A stretch of 64,000 nt of DNA, from contig DATLKN010000061.1 of assembly GCA_035538335.1 (NCBI GenBank), positions 34,972 to 98,971 on the forward strand, in the 5' to 3' direction. How positions within the stretch are numbered: position 1 is the first letter of the stretch; every line of letters starts with the position of its first letter. The notes beneath the pieces were generated by a model. It saw only the letters and a program-made list of their open reading frames with translations, did not search any database and was not told where the DNA came from. Made by a program: the position numbers and the translations under genes. This DNA is from AP-15 sp035538335. Its GTDB lineage: Bacteria; Pseudomonadota; Alphaproteobacteria; ATCC43930; CGMCC-115725. Shown piece by piece: positions 1 through 8,439 of the stretch.

Positions 1-237
1 GATGGCGCCGTCGGTCGGCTGTTCGAGGCGCAGGATGCAGCGCCCGGTCGTCGTCTTGCCGCAGCCGCTCTCGCCGACGAGCCCCAGCGTCTCGCCGCGG
101 TAGATCGCGAAATCGACGCCGTCCACCGCCTTGACCTCGCCGACCTTGCGGCCGAGCAGCACGCCTTCGGTCACGGGGAAGTGCATGCGCAACCCCCGGA
201 CCTCGACGAGCGGGCGAGCGGCGGCGGTGTCCGTCAC
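1..237 (-). CDS. dppF: Peptide ABC transporter ATP-binding subunit (partial, runs off left edge)
   Basis: First 79 codons of the second ATPase of a dipeptide/oligopeptide importer, which hydrolyses ATP at the inner face of the membrane. The Walker A motif GESGCGKTT lies at residues 55-63, preceded by the usual A-loop region. The GTG start overlaps the stop of the upstream dppD by four bases (GTGA), so the two are translationally coupled. The rest, including Walker B and the signature motif, lies outside the window. The substrate cannot be read from this part; dipeptide, oligopeptide, nickel or glutathione importers share this fold. Confidence 0.88.
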   Translation of the reverse strand, partial: MTDTAAARPLVEVRGLRMHFPVTEGVLLGRKVGEVKAVDGVDFAIYRGETLGLVGESGCGKTTTGRCILRLEQPTDGAI

Positions 238-1232
238 GCCACCTCTTCCACGACGGCGCCGAGCTCGCGGCTGCGAAAGCAGGCGGCGAGGTGGCCGCTA
301 CCGGCCGCTTCGAGCGGTGGCCGGGCATGCCCGCACGCCTCGACCGCAAAGCGGCAGCGCGGCCGGAAGGCGCAGCCGGCGTCGAGCCGGGTCAGGTCCG
401 GCGGTTGTCCTTCAATCGGGTCGAGGCGGGCCTGGCGCGGCCGGTCGAGCCGCGGCACCGAGCGCAGCAGCGCGATCGTGTAGGGGTGGCGCGGCGCGCG
501 GTAGATGTCGGCGGCGCTGCCGCTTTCGACGATGCGGCCGGCATACATCACGTTCACCCGCTGCGCGTAGCGCGCGACCATGCCGAGATTGTGCGTGATG
601 ATGATCAGCGCCACGTCGAGCCGGCGGGTCAATTCGCGCATCAATTCGAGGATCTGCGCCTGGATCGTCACGTCGAGCGCGGTCGTCGGCTCGTCGGCGA
701 TGATCAGCTTCGGGTCGCAGGACAGCGCGATCGCGATCATCACGCGCTGCCGCATGCCGCCCGACAATTGGTGCGGATATTGTTTGAGCCGGCGCCGCGG
801 ATCGGCGATGCCGACCAGCTGCAGCAACTCGACCGCGCGCTTTTCGGCGGCGCCGCGGTCGAGGCCTCGATGCTGCTCGACCGTCTCGGTCAGCTGCCGG
901 CCGATCGTCAGTACCGGGTTCAGCGAGGTCATCGGCTCCTGAAACACCATGCCGATGTCGCCGCCGCGGATCTCGCGCATGGTTTCTTCCGGCAGCTTGA
1001 GCAGATCGCGGCCGTCGAACCACACCTCTCCGCCCGTGACGCGCCCCGGCGGGTCCGGGATCAGGCGCAGGATCGAGAGCGCCCCAACGCTCTTGCCCGA
1101 GCCGCTCTCGCCGACGATCGCCACCGTCTCGCCGCGCTCGACCGTGTAGGAGACGCCGTCGACGGCGCGCACGGTGCCGACGCCGGTGCGGAACTCAGTG
1201 TGCAGGTCCTTGACTTCCAAGAGTGCCGCCAA
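234..1232 (-). CDS. dppD: Peptide ABC transporter ATP-binding subunit DppD-like
   Basis: 332-residue ATPase of a peptide/nickel-type ABC importer, the normal length for DppD/OppD. Visible motifs in order are Walker A GESGSGKS (residues 41-48), the Q-loop, the signature LSGGMRQR near 155, Walker B IIADEP followed by the D-loop, and the C-terminal oligopeptide-transporter extension with Cys-x5-Cys (CAFRPRC). The TTG start is chosen because a GGGAGG ribosome-binding site lies about 8 bases upstream and the product aligns with the family N-terminus; the open frame continues further upstream without family similarity. It pairs with dppF. Permease and binding-protein genes are not in the window, so substrate is unknown. 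Confidence 0.9.
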   Translation of the reverse strand: MAALLEVKDLHTEFRTGVGTVRAVDGVSYTVERGETVAIVGESGSGKSVGALSILRLIPDPPGRVTGGEVWFDGRDLLKLPEETMREIRGGDIGMVFQEPMTSLNPVLTIGRQLTETVEQHRGLDRGAAEKRAVELLQLVGIADPRRRLKQYPHQLSGGMRQRVMIAIALSCDPKLIIADEPTTALDVTIQAQILELMRELTRRLDVALIIITHNLGMVARYAQRVNVMYAGRIVESGSAADIYRAPRHPYTIALLRSVPRLDRPRQARLDPIEGQPPDLTRLDAGCAFRPRCRFAVEACGHARPPLEAAGSGHLAACFRSRELGAVVEEVA

Positions 1233-1399
1233 CCGAGCCGCTCCCTCCCAAGCCGCAGGCCGGCAGGTCCCGCTCGCGGAAGCGCGCGAGACCGTGTCGG
1301 CGGGCCCGCAGACTTCCCGAACGGCCTTCGGCCGAATAGTGGAAGCTCTCTCGTATCGGCCGCAGCAGGGGCTGTCAATCGGCGCTCGGCGGGCTTCTC

Positions 1400-2146
1400 T
1401 CAGTCCGCCATCGTCAGCCCGCCGCTGACCGAGAGCACCTGGCCCGTAATGTAATCGGTGCGCCGGGACAAGAAAAACAGCACCGCCTCGGCGATCTCCT
1501 GCGGCTGCGCGATGCGGCGGAACGGGATGGCGCGCGTCAGCGCCTCCCGCATGCGCTCCGGCTGGCGCTGAAAGAGTGGCGTGTCGGTCGGCCCCGGGCA
1601 GACGCAATTCACGTTGATTTGATAGCGGGCCATCTCGCGGGCGAGCGACTTGGTGAAGGCGATAAGCCCGCCCTTGGCGGCGGCGTAGACGGTCTCGCCG
1701 GTACTGCCGACGCGGCCGGCATCGCTCGCGATGTTGACGATCTTGCCGGCGCGCGCCTCGATCATCGCCGGCAACAGGCCGCGCGTCAGGCGGATCGCGC
1801 CCAACAGATTGATCGCGATCAGGCGGTCCCACATCTCCGGCGGGTTTTCGAGAAAGGGTTGGATCGTGTCCCAGCCGGCGGCATTGACGAGGCCGTGGGC
1901 CGGGCCGGCGGCGCCCGCCGCGGCGGCGGCGAAAGCGTCGATCGAGCCCTTGTCGGTCAAATCGAGCGGCAGGAACCAAAGCCGCAATCCGGCCTGCGCT
2001 GCCTCCGCGGCGACCGTGCGGCCGCCCGCCGCGTCGATGTCGCCGACGACGACGCGCGCCCCTTCGCGGGCGAGCAGCAGGGCCGTCGCCCGGCCGATGC
2101 CGGAAGCGCCGCCGGTGACGATGACGGTTTTATCTTCGAACTCCAT
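1400..2146 (-). CDS. SDR-family NAD(P)-dependent oxidoreductase (BadH-like)
   Basis: 248-residue short-chain dehydrogenase. The nucleotide-binding TGGASGIG motif is at residues 11-18, the NAG-type motif (VNAAG) follows, and the catalytic Ser and Tyr-x3-Lys (YAAAK, near 153) are intact, so it should be an active cytoplasmic oxidoreductase. The C-terminal CPGPTDTPL stretch and overall sequence resemble 2-hydroxycyclohexanecarboxyl-CoA or 3-hydroxyacyl-CoA dehydrogenases. I chose the ATG at 2146 because the Rossmann fold begins directly there. It lies behind the peptide transporter on the same strand with a 167-base gap, and is divergent from the glycosyltransferase. The substrate is inferred only by resemblance. 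Confidence 0.85.
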   Translation of the reverse strand: MEFEDKTVIVTGGASGIGRATALLLAREGARVVVGDIDAAGGRTVAAEAAQAGLRLWFLPLDLTDKGSIDAFAAAAAGAAGPAHGLVNAAGWDTIQPFLENPPEMWDRLIAINLLGAIRLTRGLLPAMIEARAGKIVNIASDAGRVGSTGETVYAAAKGGLIAFTKSLAREMARYQINVNCVCPGPTDTPLFQRQPERMREALTRAIPFRRIAQPQEIAEAVLFFLSRRTDYITGQVLSVSGGLTMAD

Positions 2147-2192
2147 CGCCGGCTCCTTATGAAGCAATCTGCGGAAGATGGCCCGAGGGAAG

Positions 2193-3401
2193 ATGGCCCG
2201 AGCAGATACGCACATTTTTTTCGACCTGTCGCGGCTTCTATGGCGCGCCGAGCGGTTTGCGCCGACCGGCATCGACCGGGTCGAACTCGCCTATGCGCGG
2301 CACCTGATCGCGGCCGAGCGCGAGCGGTTGAGCTTTGCCGGCTGGTGGGGCCGGCTCGGCTTGCTGCCGGGCGAACGCGCGGCCCGCTTCGTCGCGGCGC
2401 TCGAGGCGCAGTGGTCGGGCGGCGCGGTGGACGAGGCGGCGTGCGGCCGGGCGGCGAGCCTTGCGCGCGGCTTGCGGCTCGAGGCCTTGCGGCACGGCGA
2501 GAAGCCGCTCCACGCCCGCATCCGCGACGCCGGCAGCGCCGTCTATCTGCATGTCTCGCATCAGCGTCTCGACCGGCCGGCGGCCTTTCTGCGGCTGAAA
2601 GAGCGCACCGGCATACGCTTTGTCTGTCTCGTCCACGACCTGATCCCGATCGAGCATCCCCGTTTGGTGCCGTGGGGGCATCCGCGGCGGCACCGGCGGC
2701 GCATCGCGGCGATCGGGCGGCTCGCCGACGCGGTCGTCGTCAATTCCGCCGGCACCGCGGCAGCGCTGGCGCGGCATCTGCCCGAAGCCGGCGGCCGCCT
2801 GCCGGTCCTCGTCGCGCCGCTTGGCCTCGACATACCCGCCCCGCCGGCGCCGGCCGAGGCCGCCGGGCCCGCCTATTTCGTCGTGCTGTCGACGATCGAG
2901 CCGCGCAAGAACCACCGCCTGTTGATCGAGATCTGGCAGCGCCTCGCGGCGGAATTGGGCGATGCCGCGCCGCGCCTCGTGCTGATCGGCCGACGCGGCT
3001 GGCGGGCGCGCCGGATCCTCGCCCCGCTCAACCGCCCGGGGCCGCTGCGCGGCCTCGTCGAAGCGCGCAGCGCGCTCCCCGACGCGGCGGCCGCCGGCCT
3101 GCTGGCCGGCGCCCGGGCGCTGCTTCATCCCTCTTTTGCCGAGGGTTTCGGCTTGCCGGTCGCGGAAGCGCTGGCGCTCGGGCTGCCGGTCTTGTGCAGC
3201 GATCTCGCGGAATTACGCGAATTGGGCGGCGGCGCGCCGGAATATCTGGGGCCGCGCGACATGGCGGCCTGGCATGCCGCGGTTCTCGATTATGCGCAGC
3301 CGAATTCGCCGCGCCGCGCCGCCCAGCTCGACCGGCTGCCCGCCTGGCGTCGGCCGAGCTGGCAGGCGCATTTCGCCGCCGTGCGCGAACTCCTCGCCTA
3401 A
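2193..3401 (+). CDS. Glycosyltransferase family 4 protein
   Basis: 402-residue GT-B glycosyltransferase. The C-terminal donor-binding half shows the STIEPRKNH motif, the LIGRRGW segment and the EX7E motif EGFGLPVAE, typical of GT4 (mannosyl- or glucosyl-transferring) enzymes. The N-terminal acceptor half includes VHDLIPIEHP. An in-frame ATG at 2178 is also possible; the one at 2193 is preferred because GAGGGA lies just ahead of it. A 15-base tandem duplication covers both start regions. Its stop overlaps the stop of the convergent sulfatase-type gene. With that gene and the KpsS-like gene it forms a small surface-polysaccharide locus; the sugar transferred is unknown. Confidence 0.85.
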   Translation: MARADTHIFFDLSRLLWRAERFAPTGIDRVELAYARHLIAAERERLSFAGWWGRLGLLPGERAARFVAALEAQWSGGAVDEAACGRAASLARGLRLEALRHGEKPLHARIRDAGSAVYLHVSHQRLDRPAAFLRLKERTGIRFVCLVHDLIPIEHPRLVPWGHPRRHRRRIAAIGRLADAVVVNSAGTAAALARHLPEAGGRLPVLVAPLGLDIPAPPAPAEAAGPAYFVVLSTIEPRKNHRLLIEIWQRLAAELGDAAPRLVLIGRRGWRARRILAPLNRPGPLRGLVEARSALPDAAAAGLLAGARALLHPSFAEGFGLPVAEALALGLPVLCSDLAELRELGGGAPEYLGPRDMAAWHAAVLDYAQPNSPRRAAQLDRLPAWRRPSWQAHFAAVRELLA

Positions 3402-4906
3402 GCGCTCAGTCGGTAGGCGTCGGCTTGCTCGAGCGTCTCGAACAACAGTTCCGGCAAGCGCTGCGCTCCGATATCGAGGCGCCGCGGGACGGCCGCCTCG
3501 CGGCGCCACAGCACATAGTCGCTCGCGCTCTCCGCGAAGCGGAGATGCCGGAAGGTTTGCGGCAGGCTCGGCAGATGATCGCCGTAAAACCCGAACACGC
3601 CCCGAAAACGGCGCCGGTCGAGGCCGTCGCGCAAAATCCGCAGCATTTCGTCGGAGCGGCGCAACCCTGCGAGATAACCGGCCAGCTCGCCGCCCTGCGG
3701 CAGGGCAGCGATTTCGGCCGGCCCCGACGCCTTTCCCCAGGGGCCGTGATTGCCCATCGTGATCGCGAAGATGAAGCTGCGTTCGCCCGCCTCGTCGAGG
3801 GTTTCGAGGAGCCGCCGCGCCAGGTCGGGGTCCGGCAGATAGGGCGGCGAGCGCCGCCCGCCGATGCTCTCGCGGCCGAGAAAGACTTCGAAGCCGAGCC
3901 CCGGCAGCACGCGGTCGCGGCGGAAAAAGCCGCGGTCGAAGGGGTGCAGGCAGATTGTCCGGTAGCCGGCCTCGCGCAGCCGCCAGGCGAGCGAATTCAC
4001 GGGCGCCCGCGCGAAGGCGTGGTAGGGGTTGAAGCGGTCGTAGCCGAGCTCCTCCTCGGCGATCCCGGTCAGCGCGGCGAATTCGGCGCGAATCGTGTTG
4101 GCGCCCCAGGCGGGCACGTCGAGACGGCCGCTCGTGCCCGCGGCGCAGAGCGCGTCGAAGCCCGGCAGGAGATCGCGCGGCAGGCGCGGCGAGAGGCGCC
4201 GGGCGTCGAAGAACGATTCGCACTGCACGAGGATCAGCGGCAATTCGGGCGTTGCCCGCCGCGGCGCCGCCGGCGCCGGCCTGTGGCGGGCGCGCCGCTC
4301 GGCCCGCTCGGCGCGGGCGAGGATGCCGTAGACGAGAAGCGAGGCCCAGGGGCCGAGGCGCGCGGCGTCGGCGAAAGGCTCGCCCGAGGGTTCGAGCCGG
4401 CGCAGCAGGCGGGCGGCGGCGGCGAGCGCCTTCGGCCGCGACAGCGCCCAGCCGGCCCCCGCGAGCAGCAGCGAGAGGATCGCGGGCCAACCGCCCGGCT
4501 CCCGCAACGGGGGCTCCAGGCTCAAGAGCGCAAGCAGGCCGGCGCCTGCCGTCACCGCACCGCCGATGACGAGGCGCGGCCCCGCGAACGGCAGGTAGAG
4601 CTGCGGATGCGTGAAGATTTGCGGCAGTTCCGACATGTCGGAGAACACGACCGGCTCGCGCAATACCTCGCGCTTGACATGGTCGGCGAGCGCGAGCCCG
4701 GCGGCGAGCGCAAAAAGAAGAAGCCCCGAAAAGAGCGGCCGGGCGCTGAGCGCAAGCAGAAGAACCGCGCCGAGCGCGACCGGGAAGGCGTCGAGCAGCA
4801 ATGCCGAAATCTTCGTCGTGCGCGCCGCCGCGACCCGCCGCGGCAGCCGCCAGGCGCAGAGCGCAAGCGCCGCACCGAGGCCCTCTCGCAGCACTGCAAC
4901 GGTCAT
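3398..4906 (-). CDS. LTA synthase/sulfatase-family membrane phosphotransferase
   Basis: 502-residue membrane protein of the alkaline-phosphatase superfamily. The N-terminal third holds about four hydrophobic segments and then a basic linker; the rest is a sulfatase fold. It carries the metal-binding opening QCESFFDAR and the NTIRAEF segment, whose Thr sits where LtaS-type enzymes have their nucleophile. GYRTICLHPFD and the late FGFYGDHLPSLP supply further metal ligands. Family members move phosphoglycerol or phosphoethanolamine onto glycans or lipids. It starts inside the kpsS-like gene with a 4-base ATGA overlap, so a role in decorating the capsule or a membrane glycolipid is likely but inferred. 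Confidence 0.82.
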   Translation of the reverse strand: MTVAVLREGLGAALALCAWRLPRRVAAARTTKISALLLDAFPVALGAVLLLALSARPLFSGLLLFALAAGLALADHVKREVLREPVVFSDMSELPQIFTHPQLYLPFAGPRLVIGGAVTAGAGLLALLSLEPPLREPGGWPAILSLLLAGAGWALSRPKALAAAARLLRRLEPSGEPFADAARLGPWASLLVYGILARAERAERRARHRPAPAAPRRATPELPLILVQCESFFDARRLSPRLPRDLLPGFDALCAAGTSGRLDVPAWGANTIRAEFAALTGIAEEELGYDRFNPYHAFARAPVNSLAWRLREAGYRTICLHPFDRGFFRRDRVLPGLGFEVFLGRESIGGRRSPPYLPDPDLARRLLETLDEAGERSFIFAITMGNHGPWGKASGPAEIAALPQGGELAGYLAGLRRSDEMLRILRDGLDRRRFRGVFGFYGDHLPSLPQTFRHLRFAESASDYVLWRREAAVPRRLDIGAQRLPELLFETLEQADAYRLSA

Positions 4907-6162
4907 GCCGCTGCGCGGGCGGTCGCGGCGGCCGCGCTGGCTTCGAGCCGGGTGGCCGCGGCGGCAACCGCGAGTTCGAGCCCGCTCTCGCTGAAGAAAT
5001 CGCCGGGGACGAGGGCATGCGCCGCCAGCACCCGGCGAAAGGCGTCGAAGAGCGCCATGTCGGGCGGCTCGGGGGCGCGCCAGAAATCGTCGAGGGCGCC
5101 GGCAAAGGTGAGCCCCGGCAAGTCATAGACCGGGCGCGCCAGCGCCTTGACGGGCGCGCCATATGCGAGCGCCCGCGCGCCCGCCGTGCTGTTGACCGTA
5201 ACGAGGCCGCAGCAGGCGGCGAGCAAGGCCTCGGTCTCGCCGCCCTCGAGAAAGAGGACGCGGCCGGCGACGCCCGCCGCGACGGCGATGTGGCGGGTGA
5301 TGCCGGCCCAATCGATAAGGCCGCTGTCGAGCGGGTGCAATTTGACGACGAGCCGGCTCGCCGCCGGCGCATGGCATGCGAACGAGCCCACGACCCGCTC
5401 GATCGCGCCTTGCATGCCGCGGTCCGGGGAGTTGAGGCGGATCTGGTAGTCGCAGTCGAGCTGCAGCGGAAACACAAAATAGGGCAGGCCGCTGCGGGCG
5501 AGATCGGCGAGATCGGCGGCGGCGCGCCGCTCGGCGCGGCGGCGCAGGGCGAGCCGGCGCGCCCAGCCGGCATATTCGATCAGCGCGAAATAGGGCCGGT
5601 GCGTGCGGTAATGCGGAAACCGCCGCCGCGCGGCGAAGGAGGCAACGGCGTAGAGCAGGTCCTCGGCGGCGCGCCGGCGAAAGCTGCCGGCGCAGCGGGG
5701 CGGCTCGCGCCAAGGCGGCAGCGCGCGCGCCATCTCGCGATACCGCGAAGCTTCGCGCGGCAGCGTGGAACAGGCGTTGACGCCGCCTTCTTCGAAGGTG
5801 ATCCAGCCGGGCCGCAGATAGCCTTCCTCGACGACCCGCACGGCGACGCCGCTGCGCCGCGCCAGCGTAATCGCGGCGCGGTGCAGCGGCCGGCAATCGC
5901 CGAATAGGACGATCTCGCCGATGCCCAGGCGCTCCAGCAGGTCATCGAGAAAGCCCGGCCATTCCTCGGGCCGGCCGGTGAAGTCGAGCGCGCCGGGAAG
6001 CCGCCAGAAGGCGCGATCGCCGCCGTTGAAGTTGACCCGCCAAACGGCGTGGCCGCGCTCGGCGAGGCGCGCCCCCAGCCGCTCGAAAAAGCGCGACGCG
6101 AGCCCCTGCAGAAATAGAAAGCCGCGGCGCTGCGGCGGCGGCGCCGAAAAAACGTGCGTCAT
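4903..6162 (-). CDS. kpsS: Capsular polysaccharide biosynthesis/export protein KpsS-like
   Basis: 419-residue protein of the Capsule_synth (KpsS/LipB) family, cytoplasmic and membrane-peripheral; KpsS-type enzymes start the poly-Kdo linker on the lipid anchor of group 2 capsules. Diagnostic stretches are FLQGLASRFF near the start, WRVNFNGGD, the GRPEEWP motif and KLHPLDSG with its conserved His-Pro. The ATG at 6162 is preferred; a TTG 39 bases upstream keeps the frame open but adds unconserved residues. It is followed by the sulfatase-type gene with a 4-base overlap. KpsC, KpsM/T and KpsD/E are not in the window, so the locus looks incomplete or dispersed. Confidence 0.85.
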   Translation of the reverse strand: MTHVFSAPPPQRRGFLFLQGLASRFFERLGARLAERGHAVWRVNFNGGDRAFWRLPGALDFTGRPEEWPGFLDDLLERLGIGEIVLFGDCRPLHRAAITLARRSGVAVRVVEEGYLRPGWITFEEGGVNACSTLPREASRYREMARALPPWREPPRCAGSFRRRAAEDLLYAVASFAARRRFPHYRTHRPYFALIEYAGWARRLALRRRAERRAAADLADLARSGLPYFVFPLQLDCDYQIRLNSPDRGMQGAIERVVGSFACHAPAASRLVVKLHPLDSGLIDWAGITRHIAVAAGVAGRVLFLEGGETEALLAACCGLVTVNSTAGARALAYGAPVKALARPVYDLPGLTFAGALDDFWRAPEPPDMALFDAFRRVLAAHALVPGDFFSESGLELAVAAAATRLEASAAAATARAAA

Positions 6163-6184
6163 CCCCGGACCCAACCCGAGCGGG

Positions 6185-6225
6185 ATTTCTGTTATATACA
6201 ATACACTGAAAATGCCGCCCGGCCA
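6185..6225 (-). promoter_or_regulatory. Possible promoter upstream of the kpsS-like gene
   Basis: The 93-base gap between nadE and the kpsS-like gene contains a short AT-rich island that is unusual for this DNA. Read on the minus strand it includes TATATAAC, which could be a -10 element about 35 bases upstream of the preferred ATG. No convincing -35 is seen. Confidence 0.3.
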
Positions 6226-6255
6226 GGGCGCCGTGGACGGCCGCCCTGCGTCCTG

Positions 6256-8307
6256 CTATTCGCTGTCGGGGACGCCGCGCTCCAGCTCTTCGAGCCACAC
6301 CGCCGCGCTCGCATCGGAAGGGGCGCGCCAGTCGCCGCGCGGCGAGAGCGAGCCGCCCGAAGAGATCTTCGGCCCGTTCGGCAAGGCCGACCGTTTGAAC
6401 TGGCTCAATTCGAAGAAGCGGTAGAGGAAGACCCGCAGCCAGCGCTTGATCTCGCCGAGGCCGTAGGCGCGGCGCGCCATTTCGGGGATGTTGGCGGGCC
6501 ACGCGCCGCGGCTCGCATCGGCCCAGGCGTTCCATGCGAGATAGGCGATCTTGGACGGCGCGAAGCCGAAGCGCGTCGCGTAATAGAGGTTGAAATCCTG
6601 CAGCGCATAGGGGCCGACGACGCTTTCGGTCGATTGGATGAGGCCATCCCCGCCGGGCGGCACCAGTTCCGGCGAGATCTCGGTCGCGAGGATGTCGTGC
6701 AGGATCCGGGCGGTCTCCGGTGCGACGTCGCCCGAGGCGGCGATAAAGCGAATGAGGTGCTGGATCAGCGTCTTCGCGACGGAAGCGTTGGGGTTGTAAT
6801 GCGACATGTGATCGCCGACCCCGTAGGTGCACCAGCCGAGCCCCAGTTCCGACAAATCACCGGTGCCGACGACGAGCCCCTTGTTGTGGTTGGCGAGGCG
6901 GAAGAGATAGTCGGTCCTGAGGCCCGCCTGGACATTCTCGAAGGTCACGTCGTAGAGCGCCTCGCCCTTCGCCGAGGCGTGGCCGATATCCTCGAACAGG
7001 CGCCGCGCCGCCGGGCGGATGTCGATCTCGGCGCCGGTGACGCCCAATGCCTTCATCAGCCGCCAGGCGTTCTTTTTGGTGACGGCGCTCGTCGCGAAGC
7101 CGGGCAGCGTGTAGGCGAGCACGTTGCCGCGGGGCAGGCCCAGATGGTCCATCGCCCGCGCCGCGACGAGCAGGGCCTGCGTCGAATCGAGCCCGCCCGA
7201 GACGCCGATCACGAGCTTTTCGAGCCCCGTCGCACGCAGCCGCTGCGCGAGGCCCTGCACCTGGATGTTATAGGCCTCATAGCAATTCTCGCGCAGCATC
7301 GCCGGGTCGGACGGCACATAGGGGAAGCGCTCGACCGCGCGGGCGAGCGCGACCTCGCCCGCAGGCGCGGCGAAGTCGAACGCAATCGTGCGGAAGCGCT
7401 GGCTCTCGCCGCCGGCGAGCCGAGCGCAATCGCCGAAGCTGTTGGTGCGCATGCGCTCCTGGCGGATGCGCCCCAAATCGATGTCGGCGACCGCCAGCTC
7501 CGCCTTTGCGGAAAAGCGCTCGGTCTCGGCCAGGCTCTCGCCCAATTCGAAGATGCCGGCCTGCCCGTCCCAGGCGAGATCCGTCGTCGACTCGCCCTCG
7601 CCGGCCGCCGAATAGGCGTAGGCGGCGAGGCACCGCGCCGATTGCGAGGCGCACAAGAGGCGCCGCGTCTGCGCCTTGCCGATCGTGATGTTGCTGGCCG
7701 AGAGGTTGAGCAGCAATTCGGCGCCGGCGAGCGCGCCCGCCGTGCTCGGCGGCTGCGGCACCCAGATGTCCTCGCAGATCTCGACATGAAAGGTGAAGGG
7801 CGTCGCGCCGAGCGCGGCGAAGAGCAGGTCGGCGCCGAAGGGCGCCTCCACCCCCGCCGCCCTGATGCCGGCGCCGGCAATGCCGGCACCCGAGGTGAAA
7901 TGCCGGCGCTCGTAGAATTCGCGGTAGTTCGGCAGAAAGATCTTCGGCACGACGCCGAGCAGCGCGCCCTTGTGGATGACGAGGCCGCAATTGTAGAGCC
8001 GCCCCGCATGCCGCAATGGCGCGCCGACGACCGCGACCGGGTCGAGCTTGCGGCTCGCCGCGAGAAGCCGGGCCACCTGGCGCTCGACCTCGTCGAGGAG
8101 CGCGTCCTGGAACAAGAGATCGTCGATCGCGTAGGCGGAAAGGCACAGCTCCGGAAAGAGCATCACGGCGACCGCCCGCTCGTGTCCGGCGGCGAACAGC
8201 GCGAGCACCTGGTCGGCGTTCCGCTGCGGCGCGGCGACCGCCGCCTTCGGCACACAGGCGGCGACGCGGATCAGCTGGTGCGAATAAGGGGAAAAAAACG
8301 AGGGCAT
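6256..8307 (-). CDS. nadE: Glutamine-dependent NAD(+) synthetase
   Basis: 683-residue two-domain enzyme that amidates deamido-NAD to NAD using glutamine, the last step of NAD synthesis. The N-terminal nitrilase-type glutaminase has the triad Glu (LFPELCLSAY), Lys (VVPKIFLPN) and Cys (HVEICEDIW). The C-terminal synthetase has the ATP pyrophosphatase P-loop GVSGGLDST and the GTGDLSELGLGW stretch. Length matches the two-domain bacterial class (about 680). The ATG at 8307 starts directly at the family N-terminus; the open frame continues far upstream but is antisense to eutB there. It is divergent from eutB, and the intervening 130 bases hold a palindromic repeat. Confidence 0.95.
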   Translation of the reverse strand: MPSFFSPYSHQLIRVAACVPKAAVAAPQRNADQVLALFAAGHERAVAVMLFPELCLSAYAIDDLLFQDALLDEVERQVARLLAASRKLDPVAVVGAPLRHAGRLYNCGLVIHKGALLGVVPKIFLPNYREFYERRHFTSGAGIAGAGIRAAGVEAPFGADLLFAALGATPFTFHVEICEDIWVPQPPSTAGALAGAELLLNLSASNITIGKAQTRRLLCASQSARCLAAYAYSAAGEGESTTDLAWDGQAGIFELGESLAETERFSAKAELAVADIDLGRIRQERMRTNSFGDCARLAGGESQRFRTIAFDFAAPAGEVALARAVERFPYVPSDPAMLRENCYEAYNIQVQGLAQRLRATGLEKLVIGVSGGLDSTQALLVAARAMDHLGLPRGNVLAYTLPGFATSAVTKKNAWRLMKALGVTGAEIDIRPAARRLFEDIGHASAKGEALYDVTFENVQAGLRTDYLFRLANHNKGLVVGTGDLSELGLGWCTYGVGDHMSHYNPNASVAKTLIQHLIRFIAASGDVAPETARILHDILATEISPELVPPGGDGLIQSTESVVGPYALQDFNLYYATRFGFAPSKIAYLAWNAWADASRGAWPANIPEMARRAYGLGEIKRWLRVFLYRFFELSQFKRSALPNGPKISSGGSLSPRGDWRAPSDASAAVWLEELERGVPDSE

Positions 8308-8394
8308 GTGCGGCTCGGCGCAGGCGTCGAAGGTCCACTCAATCTGGGCAGTCGGGGCCCCGAGGATAAGAGGCCGGATGTTCGGCGCTGCTGC

Positions 8395-8422
8395 GGGATT
8401 GCTTCGCTTCGCTCGCAATGAC
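8395..8422. repeat. Dispersed palindromic repeat, family A (single arm)
   Basis: GATTGCTTCGCTTCGCTCGC followed by AATGAC, between the divergent nadE and eutB genes. The same core recurs, in both orientations, near 10.6, 17.8, 23.2, 38.7 and 41.3 kb. Confidence 0.85.
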
Positions 8423-8439
8423 ACAACGAGCAGGCTGTC

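Noticed and set aside
1619..5128. Very long + strand open frame over the SDR, GT4 and sulfatase region
   Set aside because: It is antisense to, or out of frame with, genes that carry clear family motifs; low-complexity Arg/Ala/Gly composition is typical of shadow frames in GC-rich DNA.
6163..6201. Upstream TTG start for the kpsS-like gene
   Set aside because: Adds residues overlapping an AT-rich promoter-like stretch and lacks a ribosome-binding site; the ATG at 6162 begins the protein.
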